Shown piece by piece: positions 12,006 to 24,460 of a stretch of DNA of 64,000 nt; the first letter of the stretch is position 1; every line of letters starts with the position of its first letter. Where the stretch lies: the NCBI RefSeq assembly GCF_025698545.1, contig NC_068569.1, positions 19,778,001-19,842,000 of the forward strand, written 5' to 3'. The notes below the pieces were generated by a model that had not been told where the DNA came from, did no database searches, and saw nothing but the letters and a program-made list of their open reading frames with translations. The position numbers and the translations under genes were made by a program. Source of the stretch: Gossypium raimondii. Taxonomy: Eukaryota; Streptophyta; Magnoliopsida; Malvales; Malvaceae.

Positions 12006-12956
12006 TTATGCTTGTTTCACTAAAAACAACTTTCGAAAATGTTTTTTGAAAATGAATTGATCTTCTTGAAAAGTTGGTTTTGATTATTATCGTAAAATAT
12101 TTTCCATTATTTGACAAATTTTTATAAATCATTTTCTAAAATTGTTCTTAATGAAACAAACATGACATAAATACATTTGTTACAAAATATTATAGTATCA
12201 TTTCTTTTTGACGATCGAAATTTATTTTATAACAAGATGATATTTTATAATAAATATTATATATAAACTTAATAATAAACAATGTCTAATTATTAAATTG
12301 TATATATTACATACATGGGAGTAGATAATGACACATTAGAGTTGGAATGGATAAATAAAGTTAAGAATGGTTTAAACAGATATTCATATTAATATAATTA
12401 AGATAACCATATTTTATTCTATAAATTATTTTATTGTTAAATATTTTAAATTTTAATATATACTTATTATTAAAATGATTAATATAAATATATTTTCAAT
12501 AATGTATTAAGAATATTATTTAAATTTTAAAATTATTATTTTCAAAATTTATTATTAAAATAAGATTGTAATACTAAATATATTTTTAAATAATTTATTA
12601 TATTATTAAATATAAGTAATTAAATATATATGTTTAATAATATTAAACATTATAACATTTGATATTAATATTTTAATTTTTAAATATTTTAAGAATTAAA
12701 ATAAAAATCATTAATAATATAATAATATAACAACATTAGACTTGATCAAGTTAATTTTATATAAAACAAAATTACTCATAAAAGAGTCTTTTTTTGGAGA
12801 ATGACTTACAATTTTTAAAAGGGTAAATCAATTTACAAAAAAAAGATTTATTTTATATTAACCTATAATTCATTTTTCCGTTGACTAAGCTATATTTTAC
12901 AAAAAAACACAAGAAAAAACATTTTCCTAAGTCATTTTCTGTTAAACAAATGTAGG
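12006..12956. mobile_element. Candidate old TIR element, about 950 bp
   Basis: The left end (12010-12055, with CGAAAATGTTTTTTG) and the reverse complement of the right end (12912-12956, with GGAAAATGTTTTTTC) align over about 40 bases at roughly 70 percent by eye. The interior is very AT-rich and non-coding. No target duplication could be fixed. It could also be two unrelated copies of a common repeat in opposite orientation. Confidence 0.35.
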
Positions 12957-13916
12957 AACTTAAACTAGTTAACTAATCTCAATTTAGTTAACTAACAAAT
13001 CTATACATAATTCTTCCGTAAATGTACATGAGAGATCCTTCTATTATAGGGACTTGATTAAATTAATCCATCTACTATTAAATGAATCGATTTAGTCCTT
13101 GTAATATGAAAAAGAATCAAATAAGATCAATGATTTATTGCTTAATAGAGTTAATATTTTTAAAGTTTTTATTATTCTGTAAATGAAATTTTTATTTGAA
13201 ATTGAACTATAATTAGAAAAACTCAAGATATTTTTATACCATAAATATTAATTATATTAAAATTAAAATTTATTATATTTTTTTAATAATACAGAAATTA
13301 AATAATTCATTTAATAATAAAGGGCGTTTAACCTAATATTTCCGTAACTCAAATGTGAACAGCTTCGAGGCTTTCCTTTTTTTTTTTTCTTGTTTGGATA
13401 AAAAGGGCTTCATTGGTTAAATCAAGTAACTTGGAACATCCCATTTTTACAATCTATCTATTCCCTTACCGCGTATAATGTTAACTTTGAATTTTTTAAC
13501 AAGCACAAAACTGCTTCGGTTTCAAGTTTCAACGGTCTCTACAGTTTGTTCCCGGTGAATATTTTTGACCATGACAAATTAAAGTAAACTGGGGGCTCCC
13601 CACACTTCCCAAAGGCCTCTGCAAATAAATGGAACAGGAAAATGAAAAATGAAAAAAAAAAAGATGATTTTTTTTTCTCTTAAATATGACAATATTCATA
13701 ATTTGATACATTGAATATGTAGAAGGCTCCACATTAGAGTTCCAAAAAACAATGGTTTCAGTTCCATGTGGATTCATTCTCCTTAACTCAAATTACACTA
13801 AAATATGAATTGTTTGGTCACTGTCAGTAACATCTTCAAGCAACAAGTGAAGATCAATATCAATGAATAGGAATGAATAAAAGAATGGTTTAATGCTGGA
13901 CTTTTTCTTTTTTGCC
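12957..13916. other. Intergenic DNA with MITE-like remnants
   Basis: The segment around 13040-13320 contains phrases such as GATTTAGTCCTTGTAATATG that recur in dispersed cotton-type repeats. Nothing coding is supported. The 3' UTR of the minus-strand ERF gene is expected in the last few hundred bases. Confidence 0.4.
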
Positions 13917-14648
13917 TTAGCAAAAACTCCATAGGCGGATATCATCACCTTCATCATAGAAATCATGGATCATTGAGGGTGGATTAAGTGAGGATACATT
14001 GAACATCTGATCAATATGCTTGGGAGAATATTGCAGGCAGCTGTCAAAGGAGGAGTACCATGGTTCCATCAGAGAAATAGGCTCGTCGTTTGCAGCAAGA
14101 GATTGTATGAGTGACACATAAGCATCATCATCAACATCAACTACTTGATGATCAGATGGTGAGGAGGACATTGATGGGGAAGAAGCTGGTGAAGAGGAGG
14201 ATGTGGAGGGAGGTGGTGGGGATATCGGTGGGGTGGCGGCACTGGAGACGCCATGACCGACGACAAAACTATTAGCAGCTGCAGCAGCCACTCTTTGTAT
14301 TGACTTGGGAGACAAAAGGGTGTCAGGGTCAGGGATGTAATGTGAGGATGTGATTGGGAAGTTGAGATTAGCTGAGGAACCTTTGAGGCAAAGAAGTGCA
14401 GCATCATAGGCTCTTGCAGCAGCTTCTGGTGTAGAATAAGACCCTAACCAGATTCTTGTTTTTTGATTTGGAGCCCTAATCTCTGACACCCAAGAACCCC
14501 AGCTCCTCATTCTTACACCCTTATATTTCTTCTTTTTGCATGCTGATGAGGATGGTGGTGGTGGTGTGGGTGATGTTGATGCCTTCATTTGCTTTGATGG
14601 TTGTGGTTGAACTTGAATCTTCTGCAGATCAGTCTTCACCATTGGCAA
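13917..14648 (-). CDS. ERF014-like: AP2/ERF transcription factor, ERF014-like (DREB group II)
   Basis: A single intronless frame of 243 codons with its own Met. Residues about 42-99 are one AP2/ERF DNA-binding domain: [20 protein letters not shown], then [20 protein letters not shown], then LNFP. The Val in GSWVSE is the DREB-type residue, and the [18 protein letters not shown] signature is that of Arabidopsis ERF012/013/014. Upstream is a Pro/Ser linker with a basic KKKK patch; residues 120-160 are Pro/Ser-rich; the acidic C-terminus closes with LWSFC, as in group II members. It should bind GCC/DRE-type elements in the nucleus. These factors are usually rapidly stress- or wound-induced. A TATA box lies about 105 bp upstream of the ATG. 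It looks intact. Confidence 0.93.
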   Translation of the reverse strand: MPMVKTDLQKIQVQPQPSKQMKASTSPTPPPPSSSACKKKKYKGVRMRSWGSWVSEIRAPNQKTRIWLGSYSTPEAAARAYDAALLCLKGSSANLNFPITSSHYIPDPDTLLSPKSIQRVAAAAANSFVVGHGVSSAATPPISPPPPSTSSSSPASSPSMSSSPSDHQVVDVDDDAYVSLIQSLAANDEPISLMEPWYSSFDSCLQYSPKHIDQMFNVSSLNPPSMIHDFYDEGDDIRLWSFC

Positions 14649-14753
14649 CTAGCAGTCGAGCACTCAACAACAATTTTCAGTTATCAATTAATGCTTTGAT
14701 GAGCTATGGATCAAATGGTTTCTTGTTCTTTTGAAAGTGACGAAAGATGTTGA

Positions 14754-14762
14754 TATTTATAG
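14754..14762 (-). promoter_or_regulatory. TATA box of the ERF014-like gene
   Basis: On the minus strand the sequence reads CTATAAATA, about 105 bp before the ATG at 14648. This leaves a 5' leader of about 75 bases. Confidence 0.7.
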
Positions 14763-16150
14763 ATGGTGGGAGAGTGAGAGTTTTTAATGTTGGGAAGATC
14801 CGTCGGTCAATCAGTGTTACTCCACATATGAATAAGAAAATGGCTGACAGACAGATATTTTAGACTAATTAAAAAAAGAAAGAAAGAAATAGACAATAGT
14901 TTACTGTTCAATGGTAAAACCCCTGTTCCCTATGGCTAAGTATATAATAAATAGTTTGTACCAAACACGTGGAAATGAAAATATAATGATTAAGTACACA
15001 GCAGAAATGTCAATTTGCAAACCCCAATATTCAACCTCATTGGCTAATTCTTGATTAGAGGAGGAAAGATCAAGGAATTAAGCACAAATAGTTTTGTAGA
15101 CAATGAACAAATTACAGCTAGAAGAAACGTTTTTTTGCCCCCTTTGAATCATTCAATATTAAATACCATTAATGTAATAAAGTCATTTTCTTAGACTTTC
15201 TGCAGAAAGATTTAAAATTTAACAGCCAGGAAATGATGGAACATGAATGCAACATGCTATGATTCGATAGCTGTTAGAAGTGAATGACTCAAGTTAAATG
15301 GCTGTTTTTAGAGTTAGATTGACTTGCTAAGCAAGTCAGTCCCCACCCCAGTTGATACCCAGAAAATAAAGAATAAGAAAAGAAACCAGGAAAGGGGTAA
15401 ACCAGAAACTTTTCCACCAGGGTTTTCATTAAAATACATTATGTTTTACTGTACTTTTCTTTATAGCTGATATAATAAATTGTAGAAATATTGGTTTTTC
15501 TTTTTCCTTTTTATGGGAAAAAACCCTTTTGATTATTTAAGATAATAATAAAGGAGTGTGTGTGAGAGAGAGAGAGAGAGAAACATAGGATTCTTTATAG
15601 GCAACTTCCAGGATCTGCTAGGCATTAGTTTTAATGGGTGGGGTGTGAGACGCGCAGTCTAAATCCTAGTGCTTAACTAAGCCATTCATTACCCCAATGT
15701 AGAAAAAACAAAACCAGCTGTTGCTGCTCTGTCTTGCAGCTCTGAAACCGCGTCTCTTGGCCCTCATGCCTTCTCAAAAACCATCTTTTTCACTCTATTT
15801 ACTGATTAATAAATTAGAAGCCCTTATGACACACATCTCTCAACTGTTTCAACTTTCATGGTGTTTTTATGCTTGGCTGCTTTATGCCTACATGTCTTGA
15901 CTTTCTTTCTTCCCAAGTTTCTCACTCCTGCTTACCTCGAGGGGATTCTCTTTATGGTACGGCAAACAAAACCAAAACTAATATCCCTGGACCAAAATAC
16001 GAATAAACTTGGTTAGTTTTCACACTTGGGGATGTTCGAATGGGATGAACCAATTTTTCAAACTTTCCAGCACACGGTTGTTGCCCTTGTCAGGCAAATT
16101 GGCAATGATACGCCTGGCAAAACGTGCCCAACATTTTTGCAAAAAAGGCT
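14763..16150. other. Upstream region of the ERF gene, no gene seen
   Basis: Mostly unique-looking sequence with a GA microsatellite at 15564-15581 and a CT-rich stretch at about 15750-15930. It may hold distal regulatory sequence of the minus-strand ERF gene. No conserved reading frame. Confidence 0.4.
15564..15581. repeat. (GA)n microsatellite
   Basis: Nine uninterrupted GA units after a short TG run. GA/CT runs upstream of plant regulatory genes can recruit BBR/BPC proteins, but that is only inference here. Confidence 0.85.
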
Positions 16151-16197
16151 ACATACATACATACATACATACATACATACATACATACATACATACA
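16151..16197. repeat. (ACAT)n microsatellite
   Basis: About 12 perfect tandem copies of the tetramer ACAT. Open frames through it (TYIHTYIH on one strand, MYVCMYVC on the other) are artefacts of the repeat. Confidence 0.95.
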
Positions 16198-18537
16198 GAT
16201 TAGTACAAAGTTCCTTCCAGTCAAAGGTTCATAAAAGGGGGCCCTTCGACATAAGATAAGAAAACCTGTTTGTGAGCAATAATGGCGGCCCAAGTAATAC
16301 TTTTTGCCATGAGAGAGAGAAAATGTTCTTCCCAATGAACATTACTCATGTGTGAATAAAAAGAATAGTGTGGTCAATCCGTACAAAAACCCTGCTTCAA
16401 TCAAGAAGGCATCGCATCTCTCTTTCCTTAAATTAACAAGTGTATTTTGTTCTGTATTAATTGCAAAACTATTCCTATCGGGCAGGTGCTCTGGCATTGA
16501 TCCGATTCGCCATATAAGTAACATGTATTTAAAAACAGTATCTCTTTCACATGTGTGAGACCATCCCTTGGTTCATTTCTTTATCTTAAAATTTTTTCAG
16601 AAATTAAGGAATGAAACAAGGGCTTGGTTTCTTGGAAATGGGAAGGATATTTCATTTTTATATTTAATCATTCGGCTCAGAAGCTGTGCCCCTGAGCTCA
16701 TAATGTATCACAGTTTTGTTTACTGATGTTAATGTTATTGATAAACTTTTTTAACACCTGTCTTTCAGAGTAAACTTCTTGTAGGTTTTACCTGTTACTG
16801 GGTTATGAAATTTGGGTATCTCATTTTTGTATGATTTATAGCTCAAACAATATATATATATGCCAGTAGGAGGGGCCAAAAAGATCTTTACTTGTCTGGG
16901 GCAATTCTGCAGTGCAAGATCGATTATAGTAAGGCAAATCGATATATAAAATCTGTCCTAAAGCAGAGAAAATAATTAAACAGAAGATTCATGCTTCTGG
17001 TCATCTCAAGTCTCATCAAATATTATTGTACATCCATACGGATAGTTATGTGTACATAAATGTTGTTGTGCTGAACTGGCATTGACATTGCCGTACCCCC
17101 ATAACCCTTATTCCGTACTGGGTGGTTCGAGGAAATTGACAAAGAAATAATTAGATCTTGTGAGGTAAAAAGGGGATTGAGCGTTAGCCAACTGGAAGTA
17201 GGACCAGAATATATTGAAATGGGGGTAAGGGCAAAGATAGGCGAAAGTGCTAGGAAGGTTGTTTTCAAAGGGTTTAATGTATATTATCCACAGCAACCAC
17301 CATATATATCCAGAGTGATGGCTCACGTAATCCTTGTTGACTTCAAACCCGGAGATTTTAAAACAAGTTTAAAAAAGGCCTTCATGAGATTGTATTACGT
17401 AGATACAGCTATTCAACAACTTGAATGCAGATTTACCAAATTAACCTTTTTCTGTTTTTACCGAATTGAGTTGCTCTCCATTTTCGTTTTGTTTTGTTCT
17501 GTTTTTATCTTCTAAACTTTCCAGTGTTTATGAACCTTCTTACAGAGCAAACATGGTAGCTAATAAGAGATTATCTATTTCCTTGGCCAATTATTAGTGC
17601 ATATGAAGTATGGTTTTTAGCTGGAACACACCAATGCATGCAGTAGTTTGGGTTAGTTGATATTTCATGTTTTACAGCTTGAAATGTAATCATTACTTCC
17701 TGTTACAGCTTGAAGTCGCAGCATATAGAATGAGACTAAGGCTGTTCTTTTGTTTTCTTCGTTTCCAAATTATGATGTTTTTATCCTAACCCTTTCAATA
17801 ATCATTGCTAATTTGGGGGTTAATGGATAATTATGTGGCAGCCATTGGATTGGAGGTCATTATGTGATGCCGGTGTTGAATTTTTGTGTGTGTAAAAAAT
17901 AAAAATTAAATCTAAATTATTGTAATACACAATTTTTTTATGTGTCATTGTCATGGTATACATTTTTTTACGTCCATTCAAAATGATTAAAGGTAAAAAA
18001 AAAAAGCTTTTAGTAAAATTAAAAAATAAAAATCAATTGATCCCTTAAAAGAAAGTGCATCCTATTAAGTCATTAATATACAAAAATAATAATTAACTAG
18101 GTCTTTCTATTAACAGAAATTGTTAGTTGACTGGTTTGACCGTTAAAGGCATTGACATGATTGACGACAATCACCAAAGGATGACACGTGGTATGCCATA
18201 TGAAAAGATGCTAATGTGGCATGCCATGTCAAAAAATAAATTTCAAATTTTTTAAAACATATTTCAAAAAAGAAAATTATAAAAAAATTTAAAAATGATT
18301 AATAAAAATTATGTTTGGAATGAACCTTGGCATATGGTTGTCCAAGTTCATTTGAATTAACCATTTGTCCAGATTTATTCTAGATGAGTTCAAATGTATA
18401 TTAAAAAATTTAGAAATTATAAAAATAAATTAATAATTATTTATAAAATCTAAAAACAAGATTGATGGGGCGGGGTGGGGGCGAATACTGCTAGATCCAC
18501 TATCACTTCACAATTGGCACACTTTTACTCCACCACT
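16198..18537. other. Intergenic region, no supported gene
   Basis: Less AT-rich than its surroundings and without clear repeat structure to about 17800. A 112-codon plus frame at 17177-17515 has no recognisable domain, ends in a low-complexity hydrophobic tail, and has no splice or promoter context. I could not exclude a non-coding RNA. From 17880 to 18480 the sequence is AT-rich and MITE-like. Confidence 0.4.
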
Positions 18538-18545
18538 GCTCCGCT

Positions 18546-19112
18546 TAGGAGTGAGTATTCGATCGAGTCGAGTCGAATCGAGTAAAAAATTCGAGTTAGT
18601 CGAGTTGACGAATCATATTTTAGCAACCGAATTCAATTTGAATTTTTTTCGAATCGAATCGAATCGAGTGAAAAAATTTCGAGTTAAGTTTAGTTGAGTT
18701 AACAAATCATATTATTCATACTCAATGTTACGTTTACATGGACCGATTATTTAACCAGTAGACGAAGTATAAGATTATTTAACTATATAAACAATATAAT
18801 TGTTTTACCTTTTTAACTTAATGAGTAAATATTTATCAAAACAATGGAATTTTGCCATTTAACTTAATAGTTTTGACTTTTAACTTTAGAAAAGGTAAAC
18901 ATTTATCAAAACGACGTAGTTTTGCCTTTTCTTATTCGGATTTTTGGATAACTCGAATTGTATAATTCATATTCGAGTTAAACCAAAAAACTTAATTTTT
19001 TATTAGAGTTGATCTAAATAACTTGATTAACTCAAATAATTCAAACTATTTAATTCAAAATTTAAATTTTTTATCGAGTTTTTCAAATCAAATCGGATTT
19101 TGCTCACCCCTA
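18546..19112. mobile_element. hAT-like MITE with perfect 8-bp target duplication
   Basis: The ends TAGGAGTGAG and CTCACCCCTA are terminal inverted repeats with one mismatch. The perfect 8-bp duplication GCTCCGCT flanks it at 18538-18545 and 19113-19120. Interior (567 bp) is made of repeated TCGAGTCGAATCGAGT phrases and AT-rich DNA, with no transposase. An 8-bp duplication points to the hAT superfamily. Confidence 0.8.
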
Positions 19113-19594
19113 GCTCCGCTCCACTATAGATGTATAATCTTGAAATTCACTATTACCTCCTTAGATGTTAGATGCATTCATTCCTGCCCCACTTTACTCT
19201 ACTTCAATTTAATTTTTTCTACTTATCTTTAATATTTTCAATATTTTTAAAGTTAAGTAAATATTTAAACACAATTCTCCCAAAAAAGTTTAAACATAAA
19301 ATATATTATTTTTTCTATATTACATTATTATATTTTTTTCCTTTTAATAATTTATATATACACGAATAAAATGATAAGTATAGTGGATTGGGTTGGAGCA
19401 AGGCAATCAATAAGTATAACTGCTCTATACCCACTATCTAAAAGAAAAAATCTACCTTGCACCGTCCCGCATCAACTTTTCAAACAAAAAAAATTGCTAC
19501 ATTCAGAACAGATTGGTTCGGAATCCATGAGGCGGTTTAGGTTTTGTCATCCATAATTTACTATTAGAATTGTTAATGAGGTTTCTATAAAAAA

Positions 19595-20891
19595 GGTAAA
19601 ATAATTTTTTTAGCCCTTAACATTTGTAGTTTTTATTAATTGGTCCTTACTTTTTAAAAAGTACATAAATAATCATAAAAATGTTTTTAAAACTATTTTT
19701 TTCTTATTTTCAATAAAATATAAAATAGTATGCAAAATAAAAACACTTTAAATAAAAAATTTTAAACAATTTAAAAATATAAATATTTTCAAAAATTCAA
19801 AACATGTGTTATTTACTCCATGAATGTTAATATATTTTCTCCAAAATTTGAGATATTTGTTCTGTTCATATTAAATCAAATTGAATAATTTTTAAAATTT
19901 TAAATCAAATTAATTATATATCTTTTTATGTAAATCTAATTATAAAATATATAAAATGTTAGTATAAAGTAAAATTTTTCGAACATTAGTATAACGTAAT
20001 TTTAAATAATGATACAAGATAATTTTTAAATAATAATGTTAAATTTAAGATTATTTTTGTTTAAAATACATTACATTAAGAGAAATTTGTATAAAAATGG
20101 GCCTATATTTGTAAAATATAAAGGTAATAAATTAAATCTAAAAATTTTTATATAAAGTATTTTTAACAATTTTTTTACAAATATATTGAAATTTAAGTCA
20201 AATCAATTTAGAGTTTATATCATTACTTAAATTTTTTATACTAATATTTCATATACTTTATAATTAAATTTAATTAAAAATATTTTGATATATAAATTAT
20301 TTGAATGAAATTAATTAAAGACTTATTCAAATATGATTTAATATAAATTGATTAAACAGTTTAAAATTTGAAAATATCTTATTACCATTAGAGGTGTTCA
20401 CCATAGGCAAGGTTAGGCCAAGGTCTGATTTCAAAAAAAAAAAGTTTGGAGTTTGTTTACTACAACATTCACTATTTAAAATAATAACAAATTCTTTTAT
20501 ATTTAAATTTAAATATAAAATTAATATCAATGAAAAGTTTTTATATTTTGTTATATATTAAAATGGGTAAATCCAAGGTTAAAATATAAGCTCAAATGAG
20601 TCAGATTGATCGGGTTGGCTAGGTTACACGGCCCATGAATACTTCTTATTACCATTCAATGAGTAGCAACATATTTTTTGGATCTTTTATATTTATAATA
20701 ATTTTAGAATTTTAGAATTTTTAAAATTTTAAAGATTTTTTGAATTTTATTTTTTCATAATTTTGAAATTTTTATTTTTATTTAAATATGAAAGAACTAA
20801 AATTTAAACTTTTTATGTAGTAAGAATAAATACCAAATTAATAAAAATTGCAAAACGTTGAGGGTTAAAAAATTGTTTTACTATTTTTAAC
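19595..20891. mobile_element. Candidate TIR element carrying a nested insertion
   Basis: The left end (19595-19665: GGTAAAATAATTTTTTTAGC and on to TTTTTATTAATTGGT) matches the reverse complement of the right end (20815-20891: TAGTAAAACAATTTTTTAAC and on to TTTTTATTAATTTGGT). The interior is AT-rich and non-coding, and contains the separate insertion at 20390-20643. Target duplication not resolved. Confidence 0.4.
20390..20643. mobile_element. Short insertion flanked by 13-bp direct repeats
   Basis: The direct repeat TCTTATTACCATT lies at 20377-20389 and 20644-20656. Between them are 254 bp starting AGAGGTGTTCACC and ending CCCATGAATACT, with GGTTAGGCCAAGG near the left end. The terminal inverted repeat is poor, so the superfamily is uncertain. 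A 13-bp duplication would be long for hAT and fits target-primed insertion better, but no A-tail is clear. Confidence 0.5.
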
Positions 20892-21189
20892 TTTACTTTA
20901 ACCACAATTAGACGAGGACCAAGATTTAAAAAAAATTCAGAGACTCTGTAATACCCTTAACCCTTATTCGTCCCCGGAATAGGGTTACTAAGCATTATCG
21001 AACTTTATCGACTAATTACAAATATTTCATTACATTTAATATACAAATCAAGAATCAATCATATAACACTCATATTGTCCCTTAAATGAGCCATTGAGGC
21101 CCAATATACACCTTAAAAGTGAATCGGGACTAAACCAGATACTTAGGGAATTTTTTTCCAAAATTTTAAAAATTTTCTTAAGAGCAGGG

Positions 21190-21540
21190 GACACACGCCC
21201 GTGTGGCCGACTGTGTGACTCACACGGCTAGGAGACATGCCCGTGTCTTAGACCGTGTGGGCATTTGATGTGAAGAGCACGACTGTGTCCCAGCCCGTGT
21301 CCATACCCGTGTAACTCTCTGACTTGGGTCACACAGCCAACCACACGCCCGTGTGCTAGGCTGTGTGTGACCCAGCCAAGTCACACGCCCGTGTGCTAGG
21401 CCGTGTGCAGAAACCTAGGTATTCTGATTTTGAAATTTTAAGTTGCAGGGGACACACGGCCAAACTACACGCCCATGTGCATGGCCGTGTGTCACACACA
21501 GCTGAGATACATACCTGTGTCTCTGTCCGTGTGGACGAAA
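21190..21540. repeat. Short palindromic repeats inside the solo LTR
   Basis: The motif CACACGCCCGTGTG and variants (CACACGGCC, GGCCGTGTG) recur about ten times at irregular spacing. It is GC-rich against an AT-rich background and dense in CpG, hence a likely methylation target. Confidence 0.85.
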
Positions 21541-22189
21541 ATAGGCCATTTTAAGGCCACTTTTCTCACTCATTTTAACATCAACCTGTACACAACATTC
21601 ACATACACCAATAATATATCCCAATCAAGCAATCAATACAAGCTAAAACAATGTTCTCAACATGACATAACATCACCAATATTTCAATTATTTATATTTA
21701 CCTATTTAACTCATTTCATTGATTTACCAAATTCTATTACTAATTAAATATATACAAACATTTAATATTCACAACCACAATTCAAACTATTTCATTTCCA
21801 AACCAACCCTATACATCCCAAATAAACCAAAAATTACATTGCAAAAACTACCGGATTAAATTGGATAGTGTAGCTTGATATGTTGATTCAATCTCCCGAC
21901 TACACGTTAATCTACAAGAACATTAAACAACACGAGTAAGCTTAATGAAACTAATTAGTAAGTTCAATAGGTTAAACATTGATCTTACCGAACTTAATAT
22001 AATAAATTAAATTGTAAATAAATCATATTGTAAATAAATCATACATTTTTCCCTGTCAAATACAATATAAATCCATAAACACAATTCCTTCAGATCAATA
22101 TCAATAATAATCTATAAATCTTTCAATTCAATCACATAAGTCTTTTACCATTTCTTACTGAATCGAAGAACGGCTTACGGATATGAGTA

Positions 22190-22490
22190 CATCGTTTTCT
22201 TTGTGCCATAGTCCAACTATGGTCTTACACATGCATTGCCATGGCCCTACCATGATCTTACATTTGTAGTGCCATAACCCAATTATGGTCTTATCATCAA
22301 AATGCCATAGCCCAGCTATGATCTTACACACATATATATATATTGCCATGGTCCAACCATGGTTTTACTTTCAATGTGTCATAACCCAGTTACGGTCTTT
22401 TCATTAAAATGTCATAGCCCAGCTATGGTCTTACATTTAAACACTGCCATGGTCCAACCATGGTCTTATCCGTCAATTCATTCTTTGCCA
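22190..22490. repeat. Second repeat array inside the solo LTR
   Basis: About eight copies of a unit of roughly 35 bp built on GCCATAGCCCAGCTATGGTC. Each unit holds an inverted repeat (CCATGGTCC..ACCATGG or CATAGC..GCTATG). Confidence 0.85.
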
Positions 22491-23904
22491 CGGGACGATC
22501 GTACTCAATCCCGTGTTCTACTAATTTAAAACATTCAATTCAATTTTCATACTTTTACAATAATCTTAATTTCAACAACAAAATATGAATAAATACATTA
22601 TACCATTCCTAAATTAACAAATAATCATGAAAGTTTAATCATATGAACTTACCTGGGGTAGATTTGTAGAATTTGTAGTAGTTTAGGGACTATTTTGTTA
22701 ATTTCCCTTTTTTCTCGTTGATTTACGGGCTCTTGATCTAATATATATTTAATTACTCATTCATTAGAACATATTTAAATTTTAATTCACTTCACAATTT
22801 ATACCCCTCAATTTTTGAAATTGCACGATTACCCCACTTTTATAGCTTTTGCAATTTAGTCCCTCACCAATTAACCCATCAAATGAGCTAATTTTTTTAA
22901 TTAACATTTTATCTAAATAGTCTAAGCTATTACAAAGACTTTGATAAACAAAATTTAATACCAAACTCTAAGATTTAGTATTTTTCTCAATTTGGTCCTA
23001 AAATCAATTTCTATTGAAATTACTTGATAAAATCATCATATAACAAAATTAAAGCTTCAAATCCATGTTAATTCATCATGAAAATTGAACACTCATCAAT
23101 GGTAACTTTAAAATTACCCATAAAATAAAAACCAATGAAATAGACAATTGAACCTAGTTGTAAAAATCATAGAAACACAAAAATTTCAAGAAAAGAGCAA
23201 GAATTGAACTCACTTATAGCAAAATATGAAAAGCAGCTTCTTAAGGGTTCTTCAATAGTGTTTTTGGCTGAGAATTATGAATAAATTCTCTAGAATTCTC
23301 TTTTTATTTCAATTTGTAAGCTAAAATTTTCAGTTTTCCAAATTTTCCTTTATTTCACCTAATTCTTTGATTTTTCCCTGCCTATGCTGCCCAGGCCATC
23401 ATCTTTGGGCTAATTTTCCTTTTAAGTCCTCCCTCATTTAACACTTGAGCTATTTAGTCATTTTAACAAAATTTGCACCTTTTTCAATCGAGTCTTTTTA
23501 AATTAATTAACTATCAAAACATTAAAAATTTCTAACGAAAATTTAATACTAACTCAATGACATCGAGGTCAGTTTATGAAATCGAGGTCTCGATTCCTAA
23601 TTTTCGAAACCATTTTACCTAATAAATTATTCCAAATCACAAGTTACTAATTCAAAAGTCTTCTAAAATCATACTTGACTCATAAATAATAATTAAATAA
23701 TAAAATTTTCGAACCCACTCGTCGGATTTAGTGATCTCGAATTACTATTTTCGACACCACTGAAAATTGGGCTGTCACAGACTCAATGTCTTAAAATTAA
23801 ATAATAGAGATTAAATTTTGAATTTCAAAATGGTACATGGATCTCTAGTAAATTTAAACCAAAAAAAAAAAAAAATAGATCCTATTAGTCTTAAGAACTT
23901 GATT

Positions 23905-24460
23905 AGGGATGTCAACGAGATAGGGTAGGGCGAATTTTTGTCTACCCTGAACCTAACCTAAAATTGGACCTAACCTAAACTTGACTTTTAAGAAAAAGGA
24001 TATGCTCGAACCCCAACTTGACCCCGACTTTTAAGGAAAAAAATCTATCCCAAACTCGAATTTGAAATTTAATAAGAGACCCGACTCCGACTTCGACCCG
24101 ACCCGACTCAAATTTAATTTAATTATTTTATTTTTTATTTTGAAGTAAATAAGATTACATGTTTAATTGTTTTATTTTTTTTGAAGCAAATAATATTAAA
24201 ATTTTCAAGTTTATATTTAAAACTTAACATATAATTATTTATTGAAAGCAAAAACTTAATATACATATATTTATATATATCAAAGGTACTTTTGTAAATA
24301 TATCGGGGCTGATAGGACATTACCTTAAACTCAACTCTATTCTAACTAATTTTTATAATTTCACCCAACTTGACCCAACCGTCTTAAACTCGATTTAAAA
24401 AAAAAAAAAAATCCGTCCCAAATGAATTGAGTTCGGTTCAGAATTTTTTTGCCATCCTAT
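23905..24460. mobile_element. hAT-like MITE, 556 bp
   Basis: The ends AGGGATGTCAACG and TTTTGCCATCCTAT are imperfect terminal inverted repeats (AGGGATGNCA against ATAGGATGGCA). The flanks ACTTGATT (23897-23904) and ACTTAATT (24461-24468) match at 7 of 8 positions. The interior holds repeated ACCCGACTC and TTGACCCC phrases and AT-rich DNA, with no coding capacity. Confidence 0.65.

Larger units (their letters stand above)
20947..23779. mobile_element. Solo LTR of a Gypsy element, 2.83 kb, with perfect TSD
   Basis: It begins TGTAATACCC, ends GGGCTGTCACA, and is flanked by the perfect 5-bp duplication GACTC (20942-20946 and 23780-23784). No internal coding region, primer site or second LTR is present, so this is a solo LTR left by recombination between two LTRs. 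Its right end matches the LTRs at 1-531 and 532-3031, so it defines the boundaries of that family. It holds two internal arrays of short repeats (21190-21540 and 22190-22490). Confidence 0.85.

Noticed and set aside
13917..14734. Other frames overlapping the ERF gene (14141-14407 minus, 14540-14734 plus)
   Set aside because: They arise from the Pro/Ser-rich and His-rich composition of the AP2 gene and have no independent support.
16009..16335. Frames across the ACAT microsatellite
   Set aside because: Both strands give repeat-encoded peptides; they are artefacts of the tetranucleotide run.
17177..17515. 112-codon plus-strand frame as a gene
   Set aside because: No recognisable domain, hydrophobic low-complexity tail, no splice or promoter context. 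Overlapping frames of similar length exist on the other strand.
21190..22490. Regularly spaced palindromic repeats as a CRISPR-like array
   Set aside because: This is a plant genome, the repeats are degenerate, spacing is irregular and they lie inside a well-bounded solo LTR.
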